DNA of 64,000 nt from Piezodorus guildinii (lineage: Eukaryota; Arthropoda; Insecta; Hemiptera; Pentatomidae): NCBI GenBank assembly GCA_023052935.1, contig CM041298.1, forward strand, positions 57,220,217 through 57,284,216, given 5' to 3'. Numbering within the stretch: position 1 is the first letter of the stretch; each line of letters opens with the position of its first letter. The notes under the pieces are model-generated. The model was given only the letters and a program-made list of their open reading frames with translations. It did not search any database and was not told where the DNA came from. Below, in pieces: positions 1 through 13,700 of the stretch. A program made the position numbers and the translations under genes.

Positions 1-475
1 CAGTATATCTTGACCGCATCCAAATTCTACAGACAAACACAATCAAATATTTAGGCTTAACATTCGGCAGAAGAATGGCATGGGGCCCACACATCAAGAA
101 GAAACAGTTTACGCTAAACAAAATACTAAAACTTTTATACTCACTACTCTCAAAACGTTCAAAATTAAAACTTAAAAACAAACTATAAACTTATACTACC
201 TACTGAAGCACATTTGGACTTACGCTTCACAGTTATATGGGGCGGCCAAAAAGACACACATACAGACCCACTTCACATGCCAACAGTCAACGAACAGATT
301 CGGACCCTCTACAAACGTTTTCACAACAACTTAAATGGACATACTAACACACTAATACAAAGCATGGTCACTAGTAACATGCCGGAAGTAGTGCCGCTGG
401 GCATCTTCTCTCCATCATGCCTACCACGCCAGACCATCATTCCTTCATCAAATTCGCAGATTGTCATTTATTGAT
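1..475 (+). mobile_element. Non-LTR retrotransposon (jockey-like) reverse transcriptase C-terminal relic
   Basis: Plus-strand translation with frame shifts reads VKYLGLTFGRRMAWGPHIKKK and then YLLLKHIWTYASQLYGAAKK. These correspond to the conserved end of the reverse transcriptase of jockey-type LINEs (a 'YLG' stretch, then 'P...WTYG..LWG'). A stop and frame shifts make it non-functional. The window begins inside it. Confidence 0.7.
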
Positions 476-704
476 TGGTGTGAATAAAAAATTTGAAGAA
501 AAAAATAAATACATAATAAAAACAAGGTGCACTGAGTGTACCTCATTTTTTACCATTGGGTAATGGGGAGGAACCACCATTATTTCAGCTTCTTACCTTT
601 ATTATTTATAAATTTTCAAAAATGGCTAAAATTCATATTTCTAGATAACACGGTAATATCCCAAAAGTTATGAAACTAATGCTAATTACACATCTATATG
701 ATGA

Positions 705-1095
705 GCATAAATGAGACGTTGAATTCCAAAAGGTACTATATCCATTTTAAAAACTTTTACAGGAAGCGCGAAAATCTCTCATTACTATATTATAAAAACA
801 GATAATTTGGGTCTTTTTGCATTAAAATTTAGTATTATTTACATCATATTAAAGTTATAAAATGAAATGTTTTAGTATCATTTCGAACGAAAATAAATGC
901 GTAATTAGTACATTTAGAAAATGGCCATATTTCTAAAGCACGTTTTATAAGGACTTAAGAGTTTATTAGATAGCATCACATAGAAGATTTAGATAAAACT
1001 AAATGATGAGAATACAAATATGTAAAATAATCAATTTCGTAAAAAATGTTCTTTAGTACCTTTTGGAAATCAACGTCTCAAATGACATGGCTGCG
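705..1095. repeat. Inverted-repeat (foldback) element
   Basis: The sequence GAGACGTTGAATTCCAAAAG near 713 returns in inverted form near 1058-1080 as CTTTTGGAAATCAACGTCTC, one base different. The arms are separated by about 320 AT-rich bases. This looks like a degenerate non-autonomous DNA element. Confidence 0.6.
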
Positions 1096-1639
1096 ACACA
1101 AAAAAAATTTTTTTAACAATTATTTATTCCAGTAATTTTGCATCGATGATAGAATGATTCTAGTTTTGGTTTATAAATTGAAATATGCAAAATCATTAGG
1201 GTTAATGCGCAATATAGGGTCAATAATTGTTATTTTTTTTTTTTTTTTTAACAACGAGAACAATTTTCGCTAACAATTAATTTTATCCATTCTTGAAAAT
1301 TCATAAAAAAAAGTACTAACTTCTTCAAACATTTTTAGGTAATCAGTTGTGAGGACAAAAAATATAAATCATATCCTTTTCATATTGTTAGTTTTGGTTT
1401 TGATAACCAGAATTAGAATAACCGGATTGGAATTGTGAATAACCAGAATTAGAGCTTTTCCCAAAATATGTTTTGCCGTTGCGAAATGGCTGCAACTCTA
1501 AATGTATCAGCTAGGAAAATATTTTATTGTAGCTCTATATTGAGGAAAATATATAGAATAGCTGTTAAAAAAATCATGAGAATAAAAAAATGTAAGTGCC
1601 AGGTCAGACGATTTAGAATGGATTGATCCATATCCATAA

Positions 1640-1908
1640 TATATTATAATGACTCATAAAACAGCCGTCTATACTCAAGGTAGCGGGTTCAAACACAGGA
1701 GATAGCCCTTGGATGTTTAAAGTGAGTAAACAATTCTTGATTATGTCATCCTTCGGTGGGAACGTAAAATGGTGGTATCGCGACTATGCGATTTGAGGCA
1801 CTCTACACTAATTAAACCTGGATTGGCTACATTTATTACTCCCACTGCAATATCGACCGATTAGCCACAGTTGCATAGTGACGTTGAATAAATAAACAAA
1901 CGTATTCA
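1640..1908 (+). repeat. tRNA-derived SINE, family 1
   Basis: A polymerase III B-box-like GCGGGTTCAAAC lies at 1683-1694. It is followed by a body shared in inverted form with copies at 20930-21190, 41465-41745 and 50105-50400, and in the same orientation with 34625-34860. The shared text covers the 'ATGGTGG...' and 'ACTCCCACTG...GATTAGCCACAGT' segments. Confidence 0.65.
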
Positions 1909-2459
1909 TATGACTTGCTATATATGTCTGGTCACAAATAAATCAGCGCTCCGACCACAGAACTTCTACATAAATTCTTAATTTAAACAAATAAATGTTT
2001 ATAGTTTACATTTAGTTTCGATACCAAACTTATATGTTGGTTATATTTTCACTAAAAGGGACTTACCGAAGCGTTTACCATGGAATTGACAAATATTCAG
2101 GAATTTTTTAATAACTGTTCATACAATTTAGATTAAAATTTCTTCATCTGTAGTACCTTCAACTTTGTTTATTTAAAATAATTAACCTTCTATTTCTATT
2201 AGTTTTAATAAATGTAAATTATTATTTATCGAAAATAAATGAAAATAATTAATTTTTCAAGATGAAAATAAAAATCCGAAAATAAAAGCTGTAATATATG
2301 TACCGTTAAAAAGTTAAAGATTTAAAAAAATAATAATTTGTAACAAGTAAAGTCAAAGTTTATAAAGAGGGACGAATAGCCCATAAATATAACTTATTGT
2401 TTTGATCAAAACATTTTCTTTTTGATTATTTCCATGAATACAGAATAAAATTTATAAGA

Positions 2460-3235
2460 AAAATCGGGTGTGAGCAACACACGACTTTCACTTCAAAATT
2501 TTAATTGATTGTAATAAAACTTTTATTAATTTTCGTTGGAAACATATGACTTAGATTAAATAATATAACTATTTTAAATTGTTAATCAGTTATAAGTTTA
2601 TTCCCTATTCGTCACTTTATAATGCCTTTTACAAATTTGTGTATCAGATAGTATTTTTTCAAAAATCAGTCTCTTTCCAACTGTATGTTATATTGTTAAT
2701 AACTGTTCTCATTATCAAAAAAACATAAAAAAAAAAATAAATAAATTTGCTCTTTTATTTATCCTTTAGTTGGTCATCAAGTTCGTCCAACGTGTATATT
2801 TAGCCGTCCTTCATCAATGCCATTAAGATGACATGGTTAATCCTTTGGAATGTACAAAATTAAGGTAGTTTGGAGGAAGAAAATTTTAAATATCTGCATT
2901 TAAGCCCTGTCAGACTATTTCAATCAGAATGAAACCTACGTGATATTAAAGCCCGTTACATTTTACATCGATATATTGTAATTGAAATCGTTAGAGCTGT
3001 TTTTGAGAAAATCGTAATTAGGTGCAAAATGCATGGTATAAAGTTGCTCTGCTGGTTAGCTTATTTAGATAAAAAGTTGGTTTAATATCTCGGGCGTATA
3101 GTTGTCTTAAATATGAAATTTCTGTTTCGTACGATTTTTCGTTTTTGCTCTAGACTTATCACACACACATAGACCTTTTTTTTCGGGACTTGGTCATTTG
3201 GACCGTAAAAAGTGTATGTTTTATATTCTTTCAAG
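2460..3235 (-). repeat. Dispersed ~0.9 kb repeat (family R), copy 1
   Basis: Shares long stretches with copies at 11985-12810, 13505-14455, 26205-26765 and 26775-27705. It begins near a CACACGACTTTCACTT segment and ends near GGGACTTGGTCATTTGGA. No conserved protein is seen; the short open frames inside are not preserved between copies. It is probably a non-autonomous transposon, and this copy is degenerate. Confidence 0.75.
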
Positions 3236-4145
3236 TATTGAAATAAGTGGAATAAGTACGTTGCATACAACACATTTTTTTATTCTACGTTCTGTAAAAA
3301 GGTTAATTGGGATCTTAAAAAAATAATTTCCGACAATCATTCGGCTCGGGTCAGTTGAAGAAGTATATTGATTGTATAAGAAGTGTAAAATAAATTATTT
3401 AAAAGAGCCCATAAGTTGACCCATGCATGTTTAACAGAACTGTGTTCGAGTTTCTTACTATGTTTGTTAGGAACTTTTCGTTTGACGCCTGATATTCGAT
3501 TTCCTCTGAAGAATTTCCTTTGAAAATAATGGCTTGTCTCCGAAATGGAGGAAGTTTCTGAACTGTCATTTAGTCCTAAGGATTGTGTCAGCATCCTTTG
3601 TCGAAACCATTAATTTTGTTCAGCAGTTCATGGCCCTGTTACCTCCAGTTATTTTTTGGTTCTATTGTTCCTTTATATAACTTCATTGTTTATTAACGTA
3701 CAAAAATCTGTTATGGCTCTATTTACTCAAAAATATCTATGATTGCACATGTGAAACATCCCTCAATACAAGAACTAGTTTTACCCCAAACCAAGTCATT
3801 CCAGAAAAACTACAGGCTCTCTGAACCAACTACTAAAAGTGATAGTTAATTACAATAAGTGCTCCCTTAAACTTGATGTATATATATATATAAATAAGAG
3901 GACAAAACAAGTATTATTCAGTTAATAATGTGTATTACACGTTCTTTAATGTTATTAATAAATTCTAAATTGTACACAATATGTAATTTTACTCATTATT
4001 ATTTTCTATCCTATTATTATGTTATTTTTTTAGTAGGTTTTTTGAATTTTTTTCTCACTATTATAACTACATTCAACTGAATGTTCAATCAATGTTTGGA
4101 ACAAAAATTCTAAATAGTTGATTTTAAGAATAACGAAAGTCATTA
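3236..4145. other. Non-coding sequence, nothing recognised
   Basis: Apart from a short TA microsatellite near 3879-3891, no repeat, gene or splice-compatible kinesin exon is recognisable. Confidence 0.5.
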
Positions 4146-4149
4146 ACAA

Positions 4150-4465
4150 ATCTATATTTAATATTATAAAGCAAAAGAGCTTGTTTGTTTGTTTGAACGC
4201 TAATCTCAGAAACTACTGGTTAGAATTTAAAAATTCTTTTTGTGTTAGATATTCCATTTATCGAGGAAAGCTTTAGGCTGTTTAACATCACACTGCGACC
4301 AATAGGAGTGAAGAATCAGTGGAAAATCTGGAAAAAAAACGGGGAAAATTAACCTCGCATCCCAATGATTCACCTTTTAATTTTAAAATAATTCAATTTC
4401 CCGTTAATTTATCTTTTGCCGTAACAATTAATAAATCACAGGGGCAAACTGTTTGGATAGTTTAA
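4150..4465 (+). mobile_element. Helitron relic with helicase C-terminal motif
   Basis: Plus-strand codons at about 4397-4462 read FPVNLSFAVTINKSQGQTV. This matches the last conserved motif of the PIF1-like helicase of Helitrons (typically 'FAMTINKSQGQTF'). The preceding stretch from about 4150 ('CTTGTTTGTTTGTTTGAACG') resembles the non-coding part of Helitron-like elements in insects. Only a fragment remains. Confidence 0.6.
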
Positions 4466-4489
4466 TTTCGCTGTTTTTTATTTTAAATG

Positions 4490-4900
4490 TTGACGGTAAT
4501 TTTTTCATTCCATTTTGAAATAAGTACACTATTCCCTTCGTTTTATCTGCATTCACATAAATTTTTAACATTTTCAGCTAGTTTGCTATGATTTGGCAGG
4601 CTTTTTCTGAATGCATAACAGCCTTGCTGGCATTTGAGCTACTACTGGTGACAGCGATATCATCAGCAAAAGCTCGAACTTGGTTCCAATAATTTTTCCA
4701 GTATAAATAGAAAACAGTATTGGACATAGTACCGCACCTTGTGAAACACCACATGTGAGATGGACGGGACTAGACATCTTTTCTGAAACTTTTGCTATCA
4801 TATACCGGTCACTTAGAAAAGATTTTTTAGTTGTATATAACTGCTCAGGGCGCCCCAGGTCGATCAACTGTTGGCAGAAATAATTATTGGTCATAGTTTT
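4490..4900 (-). mobile_element. LINE reverse transcriptase relic
   Basis: The minus-strand frame 4586-4894 reads CGVSQGAVLCPILFSIYTG, the 'QG...L.P.LF..Y' motif of LINE reverse transcriptase. Further along the minus strand, after a frame change, comes a DDIAVTSSSSNA stretch resembling the catalytic 'ADD' motif. It is broken by frame shifts and is probably jockey-like. Confidence 0.75.
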
Positions 4901-7577
4901 GAAAATTGATAATATTATTCATTTTACTAGGGAACTTAAACTTCTATATTTTTTTCATTGATTTTGATGTGCTTTTCTCTAATTTTCAACATATAATATT
5001 ATTTTATTGTATAATCAGCCTTTTTTTAAACAGGCGGTTATGTTTAATTGTAGAAACAAATTTTTTTTTTTTTGAGTGATGCAATTTCTATGAACATGAT
5101 TGTAATATGTTGAGTCTTCCATGTCAATTGCTTGTCTTAGTGGTAAACATCATCGTATTTCCTGTGACTTATGGATTAGTTAATTATTGATATTCAACTA
5201 ATTACATGTATCATAATTAGGTGTAATGATAAAATAAAATATATTTTATAAAGAGTATGGACTAACTTAATTTTCAAAGCCAATATAATTCTTCAGACTT
5301 TTATTATCTTAGACAGAAAGATCCTCAGTCAAACTCGGATCATTGCTTTCCAACTTTTAGCTAACAAACCCTACTTAAATTTAATATTATATCAGAACTT
5401 TGAGTGAGTTCGACGCAGTAAAATACGAAATGAGTATTCTTCTAGACGAAAGAAAAAAAATATTGAATATGGGTCGGTAGAACAATAGAATTTCCATCGG
5501 TCACGAAACCACTGCGGTCCAAGGGCAGTAAACTACTTTCGTGACATTAACTGCTAATAATTCGTATTTTTATGCTTTACTACTAGTCATCAAACGTTGT
5601 TATTATTGGATTTTATCGTTTTTGTGAAATAGATAATAAATTTTTAAAAGGTTAAGATATACATATAGATATTCTTTTGAGATCTGGATTCTGTTATGGT
5701 CAGAATTACGTTTAGACTGCCAGGTTTTATCCCTAATCCGTTGAAAGATTAGTTGTTGCAAGAATTGATCTAAAAGGAAGAACTAATGAATCTTAATAGA
5801 AATTATGATATGCATAACATAAGAGTTTGCGGACAATATTTTTCAATGGGTTTCTTGAGTTTGGTTAATTTTGATTTTTGTAATAGAAGAAACCTGAAAC
5901 ATTTTAGGGTAATCATTAAACGTTCTATTCTAATTACATTCCTTCCTTCCTATAAATTCCTTTATTGATAATTTACAAGTTATATTATGTTTATCATTAT
6001 TTCTGGATTTTGTTTTTTATATGTATTTTCCCCTTAGATATATACATATATTCTTTATTAGGGAAAATCTAGCTACCCGATTTGGACTGAACTTCCATTT
6101 GTAGGGTTTTTTTTAGGCAAGAAATGATAAAAGAGGAGGTAAATTACAATTTATCTATTTTATGTTTTATTATTATTATTTTCTATCGCTACTCTTTTGC
6201 TCATCCACAGTCTTCCTCGTTTTTTCTAAGTGTTTGCAATTATTTTAATTATATCATTAGTGACAGAGCTCTTCTGCTCAAATTTTTTAGAAAATAATTT
6301 ATAATTTAATATAGCGGCACATCTTTCGTTTCTAGTTACTATTATAAAAAACAGGTCTAGACCTATATAAATAGCTCATAAGCGATTTAAATAAAAAAAA
6401 TGAATTATATTATTTTTATAAACTTAAATTATAATGTAAATAATTATTTATTCAAGTTCATACACTTTCGTGTATGAAAATATACGTAATCAGGTTACAT
6501 AGTGTGTTGATGGTCCATTTGAAGTGCCCCTTGCTAATGGAGTATATAGCCCCTGTGTGTATGCAAACCCACACAACTTTTAGGCTTTGCGGGCTTACTC
6601 TAATACAAACCCCTTCATTCTGAAAATATTCCTGTCCTAAAAATATTTCATTTTTACAACTATTATTTCTTTATTTAATTTGAACGATTTTATTTTTATT
6701 TTTTAAGTTTAGAACTTATAAAAAATTTTAAAAATTTTAATCATATTTATTTTTTAATTGTATGTTTATAGAAATAACTGTGTTAAATATAAATTTTCAA
6801 ATTGACTTCCATAAATTTTTGTATGGTACCATATTGTTCATCTTTGAGTTTCATACTATGATGAAAAAAGTGCCATGTACAGTTGCTTCTTTCAAACTAC
6901 CCTGCCTAATGGATTCCAATCTTATGATCCAAAAGAACTGATACACACAATGAAATATTTCTTTTGTATAATAAAGTATTTATTCTTGAAAAATCCCATA
7001 AGATTGACAGTAAAGGCAATAAAAAAGTTTTTAAGAAAGTGTCTGTCTAAAAGACGTATTAAACAAAATCTTTGTAAGAAAAAAAATAATTGATGAAAAA
7101 ATATCCATCTTATACCAAAACTTGATAACCATAAATAATTATTCATATCTCATATAAAAGTATAGAAAGTGGAATAAATTGATACATGACACTAAAGGAA
7201 AAAAATAAAGAGAAAAAAAATTAAACCTATTTATAAAAATCTTGATAGATTTGATCTTGAAGGTTGTGAATCTTACACAAAACAATCAAAGAGAGATGCT
7301 AAAGAATGCTAGTAATTTATGAAGCCAAAAATAATAGAGAACTTTATGAATGGATCAGTAAATACATTATTAAATTGGACATTAGTAAAGGAACTGGTTA
7401 ATACAGCATAATATTTTGTTAGCCAAATTTAGAATTGTATGTGGAAAGGAATTAAAAGAAAGAGTATGTTGAATCTGTATATTAAGAGAATAGTATGAGA
7501 TTCAAGATTTTTTATTTTATTTATTTATTTTTAATGTTTTTTGTATTTTTAATAATTTTCTTTTCTATTTGTTACAG
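4901..7577. other. Non-coding sequence upstream of the first visible exon
   Basis: AT-rich, with short open frames but no similarity I recognise. It is probably the intron before the first visible kinesin exon, since that exon opens with a splice acceptor (TTGTTACAG) and in phase 2. No promoter can be assigned. Confidence 0.5.
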
Positions 7578-7741
7578 GAAACCGGCCAAGACATTTGCAT
7601 TCGACCATTGTTTCAACTCTGCCGACCCTAACAGCCCAGATTATGCTAACCAGGAAACTGTGTTTGGCTTCCTCGGAACTGACATTTTGGACAATGCATT
7701 TCAAGGATACAATGCCTGTATCTTTGCCTACGGGCAGACAG
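7578..7741 (+). CDS. Khc-73: Khc-73 exon 1 (motor domain, to start of P-loop)
   Basis: Acceptor TTACAG, donor GTTAGA. Residues 1-54 begin [12 protein letters not shown] and end FAYGQTG, the first half of the ATP-binding P-loop. The first base completes a codon begun in an upstream exon, so this is not the initiating exon. Confidence 0.95.
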
Positions 7742-10700
7742 GTTAGAATCGAATAAAGTTGTTTGTTTATTATAATTATATTGAAATAGAATGAAAATAA
7801 ATCTAATTCTGGGACGAAATAGTCCCTATGAATAATAAAAATATACAGAAGAAATGATTTCCTTTTCTTAAAAATTTATTTTTATTCAATATATATTAAT
7901 GTTTTTCAACGTTTTGGGGTTTTACCCCTATTATCAAGACTTTTATTATTACTTTTCACACACACACACACATTTTGTTCCAATTAATAGCTTACTACTA
8001 TTTGTTCTAATGATGTCTATTGGCTCACTTTTTCTATTATTTATCATTTAATATTAATTATATTATTTAATATTTTACACTTTATACTATAGTTAAATAT
8101 TAAATATTGAATGAAGCATCCTAAAAAAATTATAAAAGAAAAGAAACTAAAATAAATGATATTATCTAGTCTTTTTAAGACTTCAACTCAGAAATGGATG
8201 AGATTTCATTAAAATGACTAGTTTTCATCTATAGCTTTAAATATTAAATATGTTGGAAAGATTGATAGTTAAGAAGATGGAGAAATAATTGATATTTGAA
8301 AATGGTTAATAATAAGATTTTATAAATAGATATAGCCTAGAAATTCCAAAATTGGGTAGCATGATTGACAAAACACTTTTTGAATGAGGTGGATCTGTGA
8401 GAAAGTATTCACAAGTTTTTGGGTTGGGTTTAGTTGTATTCAATGTACCTACTAGAAATCTGGCAATACCACATATAAATCTAAATAAACAATTCATCAG
8501 TCTCTTGAGTCTCAAGTCTAATTTTCCCAACTGCCCTCCATACACGAGGGAACAATAGTCAAACTAGGGGAAAATAAGAGAAGGGACTAAAAGCAGATGG
8601 CTTTTAGGTTTTAGGAATCACGGAATTTTATTCATTGTGTTTTTTTTTGTTTTTTTTCACTTTATTTATTGATTCAGCAGTCCACAAATTTGCTTATTGC
8701 AGAGGAAATGCTGAAGGCAAATTAAATTTTATGTCAAATTTCTTGTTTGTAATAAATAAATTTATTGATTTACACCTGTCAGCAGTATTGTGAAAATCAG
8801 CAAATACGATAAAATAATAAACAAAATAATAACATGTCAGGCATGAGGAAGGACAGTACCCAGCACCACGTCTTCTCGTCAGGTTTTTTTTTATGTATGG
8901 TGTCCAGCATTTCTTAAATGATTGGAGTCTTTATTTTATGTCAGAGTGTTGATAAGGCTTTTATTTGCTATCATTATACGATTAGGGGCCATTTGGAGGG
9001 TTCATAGCTTGAGTGAAGTAAGCAAGCTCTTTGAAAAATCTCAAAAGGGGCTGGATAAGATTATTCAACCCTCTAATTATTTGTGAAATTTGGGATGAAT
9101 TTTCACCTGGAGACGGGTGCTGTGGTATTTCCCTCCTCACACCCGAGCCTGTTGGTTCGTTGTTGGAAGATTGTGATTTTAAAATAAATTTATATTGAGC
9201 AAGATAAAAGAGTAAGTGATGTCTTTAGGATGTTTTTTTTTTTTTTTTGTCATTCTGACTAAATGTAAGATTACTTTTATTTACAGGAAGATTACTATAG
9301 TAAAAAAAAAAATTAACTTCTCTAAAATTTACATTTTACTATTTTCCATAGCAGTTACAATATCTGGGCTTACCTATGTTATCATGTTTCCTTATTGCAT
9401 AAAAACTAGAAAGCTTTCAAGGACTTTAATTCCTGTATTATTTGAAGAACCTCTAAAGTTTCTAGTTAGTGAAAAAAGCATAAAATAAAGAAAGAAAAAA
9501 ACCTAGTCATGTAAACACTAATATAGGCTGTTCACGAGTTCAAAGGTCCAACTCGATGACATAGACTTCAATTGAGTGTCCCAATTTGGAGCAATAGCCA
9601 AGCTAAATGCCTTTGCAGAAGTGCTTTCCGTTCACCATACAAACGGACTTTTTCAATACAAATACAACGTACTGGAAAAAGCACACAACCATTATCCCTC
9701 AGCCGACATACAAAGAACTACAAGTTCAACTAACTACACTTTATATAGAACACTATGCAGTTACAATGCTCCCGACCCTGAAACAGACCTTACATTCAAA
9801 GTACATATAAAGAAATTGAAATGTGTCAGCCAATTAAGAGTTGCAAATCCAGAACATATCAGAATCTAAGGAAAAAATCATTTTTTTTGTTCAACTCACA
9901 ATAAACCTGATATTATGCAGTAAATTTATCTACAATAGTCTACATCACATTCTCCTCACCACCTGGAACACAATGAATATAAACAGTTTCTTCAACACTT
10001 CATCTTAGAATCTTCTGACAACCAAAGTATCGATGCTATACTGAATATCGATAGTGTAGATAAGTTACATTAAGTTTACTATTACATGATGGGAGTTTAA
10101 AAAGTGCTAAATTATTTATCATAGACCATTTTCTATCAATTGTTTGTTTCTAATTTATGTTCAAAGTGACATTTTGTTTATTTATTTTTTATTGTTTCTA
10201 TTATAGCACTAGTAATTGTTTATTGTTTAATATGTTAGTAAGTACACCAGAATGTATTAGTAAATTTTCATTTTCATTTTTTTTTTTTTTTTAAATGCTA
10301 TGTAAATAAATTGTTTAAAACCATAATATTTTAATTTATACCCGAGCCAGACTCTATTAATATGGGGAAGCCCCAAAGAAGAATAAAATGTCTTTCTATC
10401 TATCTATTTAACGTAATGATGACCCACTTACCAACATTACCTTTCTTACTTAAGTATGTTGTGAACCTAACCTTATGGAACTGTCGTTGGCTAATACCAT
10501 ACTTTGTTGTTAACTTGTTTTAAAACACCCCACAATATGTATCATTGTCAAGCTTTATATAATATCGTAAAGTTTTTATTATAAGGTGTTGTGATTTTGA
10601 AAGCTAATAAAACTTATTATTTTAATATTATTCTTTCACTCCATAGGTTCTGGAAAATCATACACGATGATGGGTAGTCAAGATAACAAAGGCATTATAC

Positions 10701-13700
10701 CAAGGCTTTGTGACTCCCTGTTCGATAGAATTGCCAAGTGCCAATCATCGGAACAATCATATAAAGTTGAAGTTAGTTACATGGAAATATACAACGAAAA
10801 GGTACACTACATACTAATATTTTGTGACAATATATTATAATATGCTTATTTTAAACAATATTCTTTTAAGAAAAAATTATTTCACACAATATTTACTTAA
10901 TTATAACTCATTTTACTCTCAGGATATGGTATGGGTTCTTGACAATCAGGCACATAATTTTATATTTAACTTTTTAATTATAATAATAACTTATAAACAA
11001 TATGCAGGCTAACTATAATTATTCTCCATGTTCAGACAGTAGCTCCTACCTCTCTCAGGTTCCCACTCAAAACTCTGACTGCTTGACCTTTACCTGGTAG
11101 GTACCTGCCAGGGACCTTTTTTCTTAGCACCCAAAATGGATGCTATGTTTGTAAGCAAACAGCCAAACAGGAGCTGTTTTTTAGATTTTAATTTCAATTT
11201 TATCCTATTGTTAGCCAATAGGATTTTATCCTTCCTACACAATAATCAAATAATAAATACCATAATTATAATAATAAATAATCAAATAATAAATACCATA
11301 ATTATAAAACATTGGTATATTACAATATTAATAATTATTTGAAGGTTTAAATCTAAATTAAATTAATACATATTAGGTGTAGATTCTTTAAGGTGAAGGT
11401 CAAAGTCTAAGAATAAAGTTGGAGGCTGTTATTTACTTCACCTCCATTTTATTAAGTGTTGATGCACAACATTTCGGCTATAATGCTATCTTTAGGTGCA
11501 AAGAACAATATTATCTAAGGTGAGTGGGTACTTACACCCAGAAGCCTCGGGTCTGAAAATGTCTATTCAGACACGAGGCTTCTGGGTATAAAATTGCTCT
11601 TTGAATCTGAAGATGGCATTATAGGCGAAATGTTGTGCATCAATAATAAATAAAATAGTGGTGAAATAAATAAAAGCATTCAACTTTATTAATAGAGTTA
11701 GCATTCCAGAAATTAAAAACACCTTAAGACTCCTTTTTCTTTTTTTTAAATCTTACTGTGTACAACATTTAGATTACATCACCAGATATACATTCTTATT
11801 TAATTATTTCATTCTTTATGGAAAATTATTATTCTTTTTAAAAAAATTTACATATTTAATTTTTTTTGTAATAATTTTACTATTGAAACTATATATCTAT
11901 TGGTAAACTTTTCTATATTTAAATCTATTAATTTATCTAGAATAATTGCATGTATTGTAGTTTTTATCATGTGACTAAAAAATCTGGTGCGCTCAACACA
12001 TGACTTTCACTTACCTCCAATATATATATACTCGTATATATCAATTCAAGAATTTTTAAACACATTTATATACAAAAATAAATTGTTAAAGAATTATTTA
12101 AATTGGATTTTAATAGAAACATGTTTTTAATTAAATAATCTATTTTATTATTATCTACAATCAGTTTGTTTTATCCGCTTTACTTCACTCTCCGTTTACT
12201 TTTACAATAGTATAAGATAATATTTTTTCTAAAATCTTTAGGATTCCAACGGTATATTACTGTTCTCAAGTTCAAAACCAAAAAATTGCATTAAAAAAAT
12301 ATGTTTGCAGTTTTCTTGTTTAGTTGAATATCTAACTCGTTCAACTTATATATTTACTTGTTTTTTAGAAATGCTTATCAGACGATATGGTTCATTTTTT
12401 TTTAATTTACAAAATTAAAGGTACTTTAGAGGAAGAAATTTTGAAATATCGGCATTTAAGAATTGTCAGACTATTTCAATCAGAATGAAACCTACATGAT
12501 ATTAAAACCAGTTTAATTTTACATCGACACAACTAGTTTAATCAAAATCGTTAGAGCCGTTTTTAAGAAAACTGTAAAAAGGTGAAACATTTTTTTTAAC
12601 ATCTCGGGCGTATATTTGTCTTAAATATGAAATTTCAGTTTCATAGGACTTTACGTTTACACGCAGGAGTTATCACACACACACACACAGACAGACCTTT
12701 TTGCGGGACTTGGTCATTTGGACTCAAGAGACCCTAAAACGTGTATTTTCATTGAAAACTGGAATTCGAAAATTTTCTCGATCGTAATACTTTCCCTCCA
12801 TATACATTGCATATATAGGTAAGTTAAATTAAAAAAATATATTGATATTTATAACCTAGCAATAATTCAATCATAAATAATTTTAAATCAATAACAGGTG
12901 GGAATTTCTTATTTATATATTTGGTTTTACATTGTCAAAGGGCAAAAAACTGACTCAGTTTATAAATTTCCCACCTTTATTTTTTTTTTTTTTTTGGTGC
13001 CTGTGTAAAAAGTATTCCTTGATTTACTCTTAATTCTTCCTTATTTGGAATTAATAGAATCAATGTGCAGGCTACTATAATTCTCATAAAGATGATTTTT
13101 ATTTAAAAATAAATAAAAGTAATAGTAATAGTTGTTTAGTCTTGAATACTGAAATTAATTTATTATGTGCTATATATTGCTGACTTCTTTACAGGCTTAT
13201 TTAATGATAACTGATTTATTGAGTCTTACAAGCCATGTATTTCTATATTTTTATTTATAGTTTTTTTTTTATAATTATTGTGGTTTTATTTTATTTTTCT
13301 TATTAGGTGCATGATCTGCTAGACCCCAAACCAAATAAACAGTCGCTGAAGGTTAGAGAGCATGCAGTTCTTGGACCTTACGTTGATGGCCTCTCACAGC
13401 TTGCCGTCTCTTCCTTCCAGGTATGATATGGGTAATATTAAAATTAACTATCCTGTTTAACATTTTATATACTATCCTGAGAATCGAACTCACAAGAAAT
13501 ATAAATGTAAAAAAAATCTGGTAAAATAAATCACACGACTTTCACTTACTTCCATTAAAATCCATTTCAGAACTTTTAAATGAAGTATGAAGGTAAAAAA
13601 AGGTTAAAGAATTACATCTAGTTTCGATATAAACATCTGTTTCATTAAGTAATGTATTATATTATTAATTATAACAATTACTTTGTGTAACGTCAGTCCA

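Larger units (their letters stand above)
476..2460. other. Non-coding, AT-rich sequence with an inverted repeat and a SINE
   Basis: No gene is recognisable. The stretch contains a foldback structure (about 705-1095) and a tRNA-related SINE (about 1640-1908); the rest is AT-rich sequence without visible structure. The missing N-terminal kinesin exon, which should carry a VAVRVRP-type strand, was looked for and not found. Confidence 0.6.
7742..10646. other. Intron 1
   Basis: Contains a repeat module at about 7895-8045 shared with 56755-56900, a coding-like but unresolved repeat remnant at 9530-9870, and an ATCT-repeat tail near 10380-10410. The rest shows nothing recognisable. Confidence 0.6.
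10802..13306. other. Intron 2
   Basis: Holds a palindromic foldback element (11412-11690) and repeat family R copy 2 (11985-12810). Nothing else is recognised. Confidence 0.7.
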
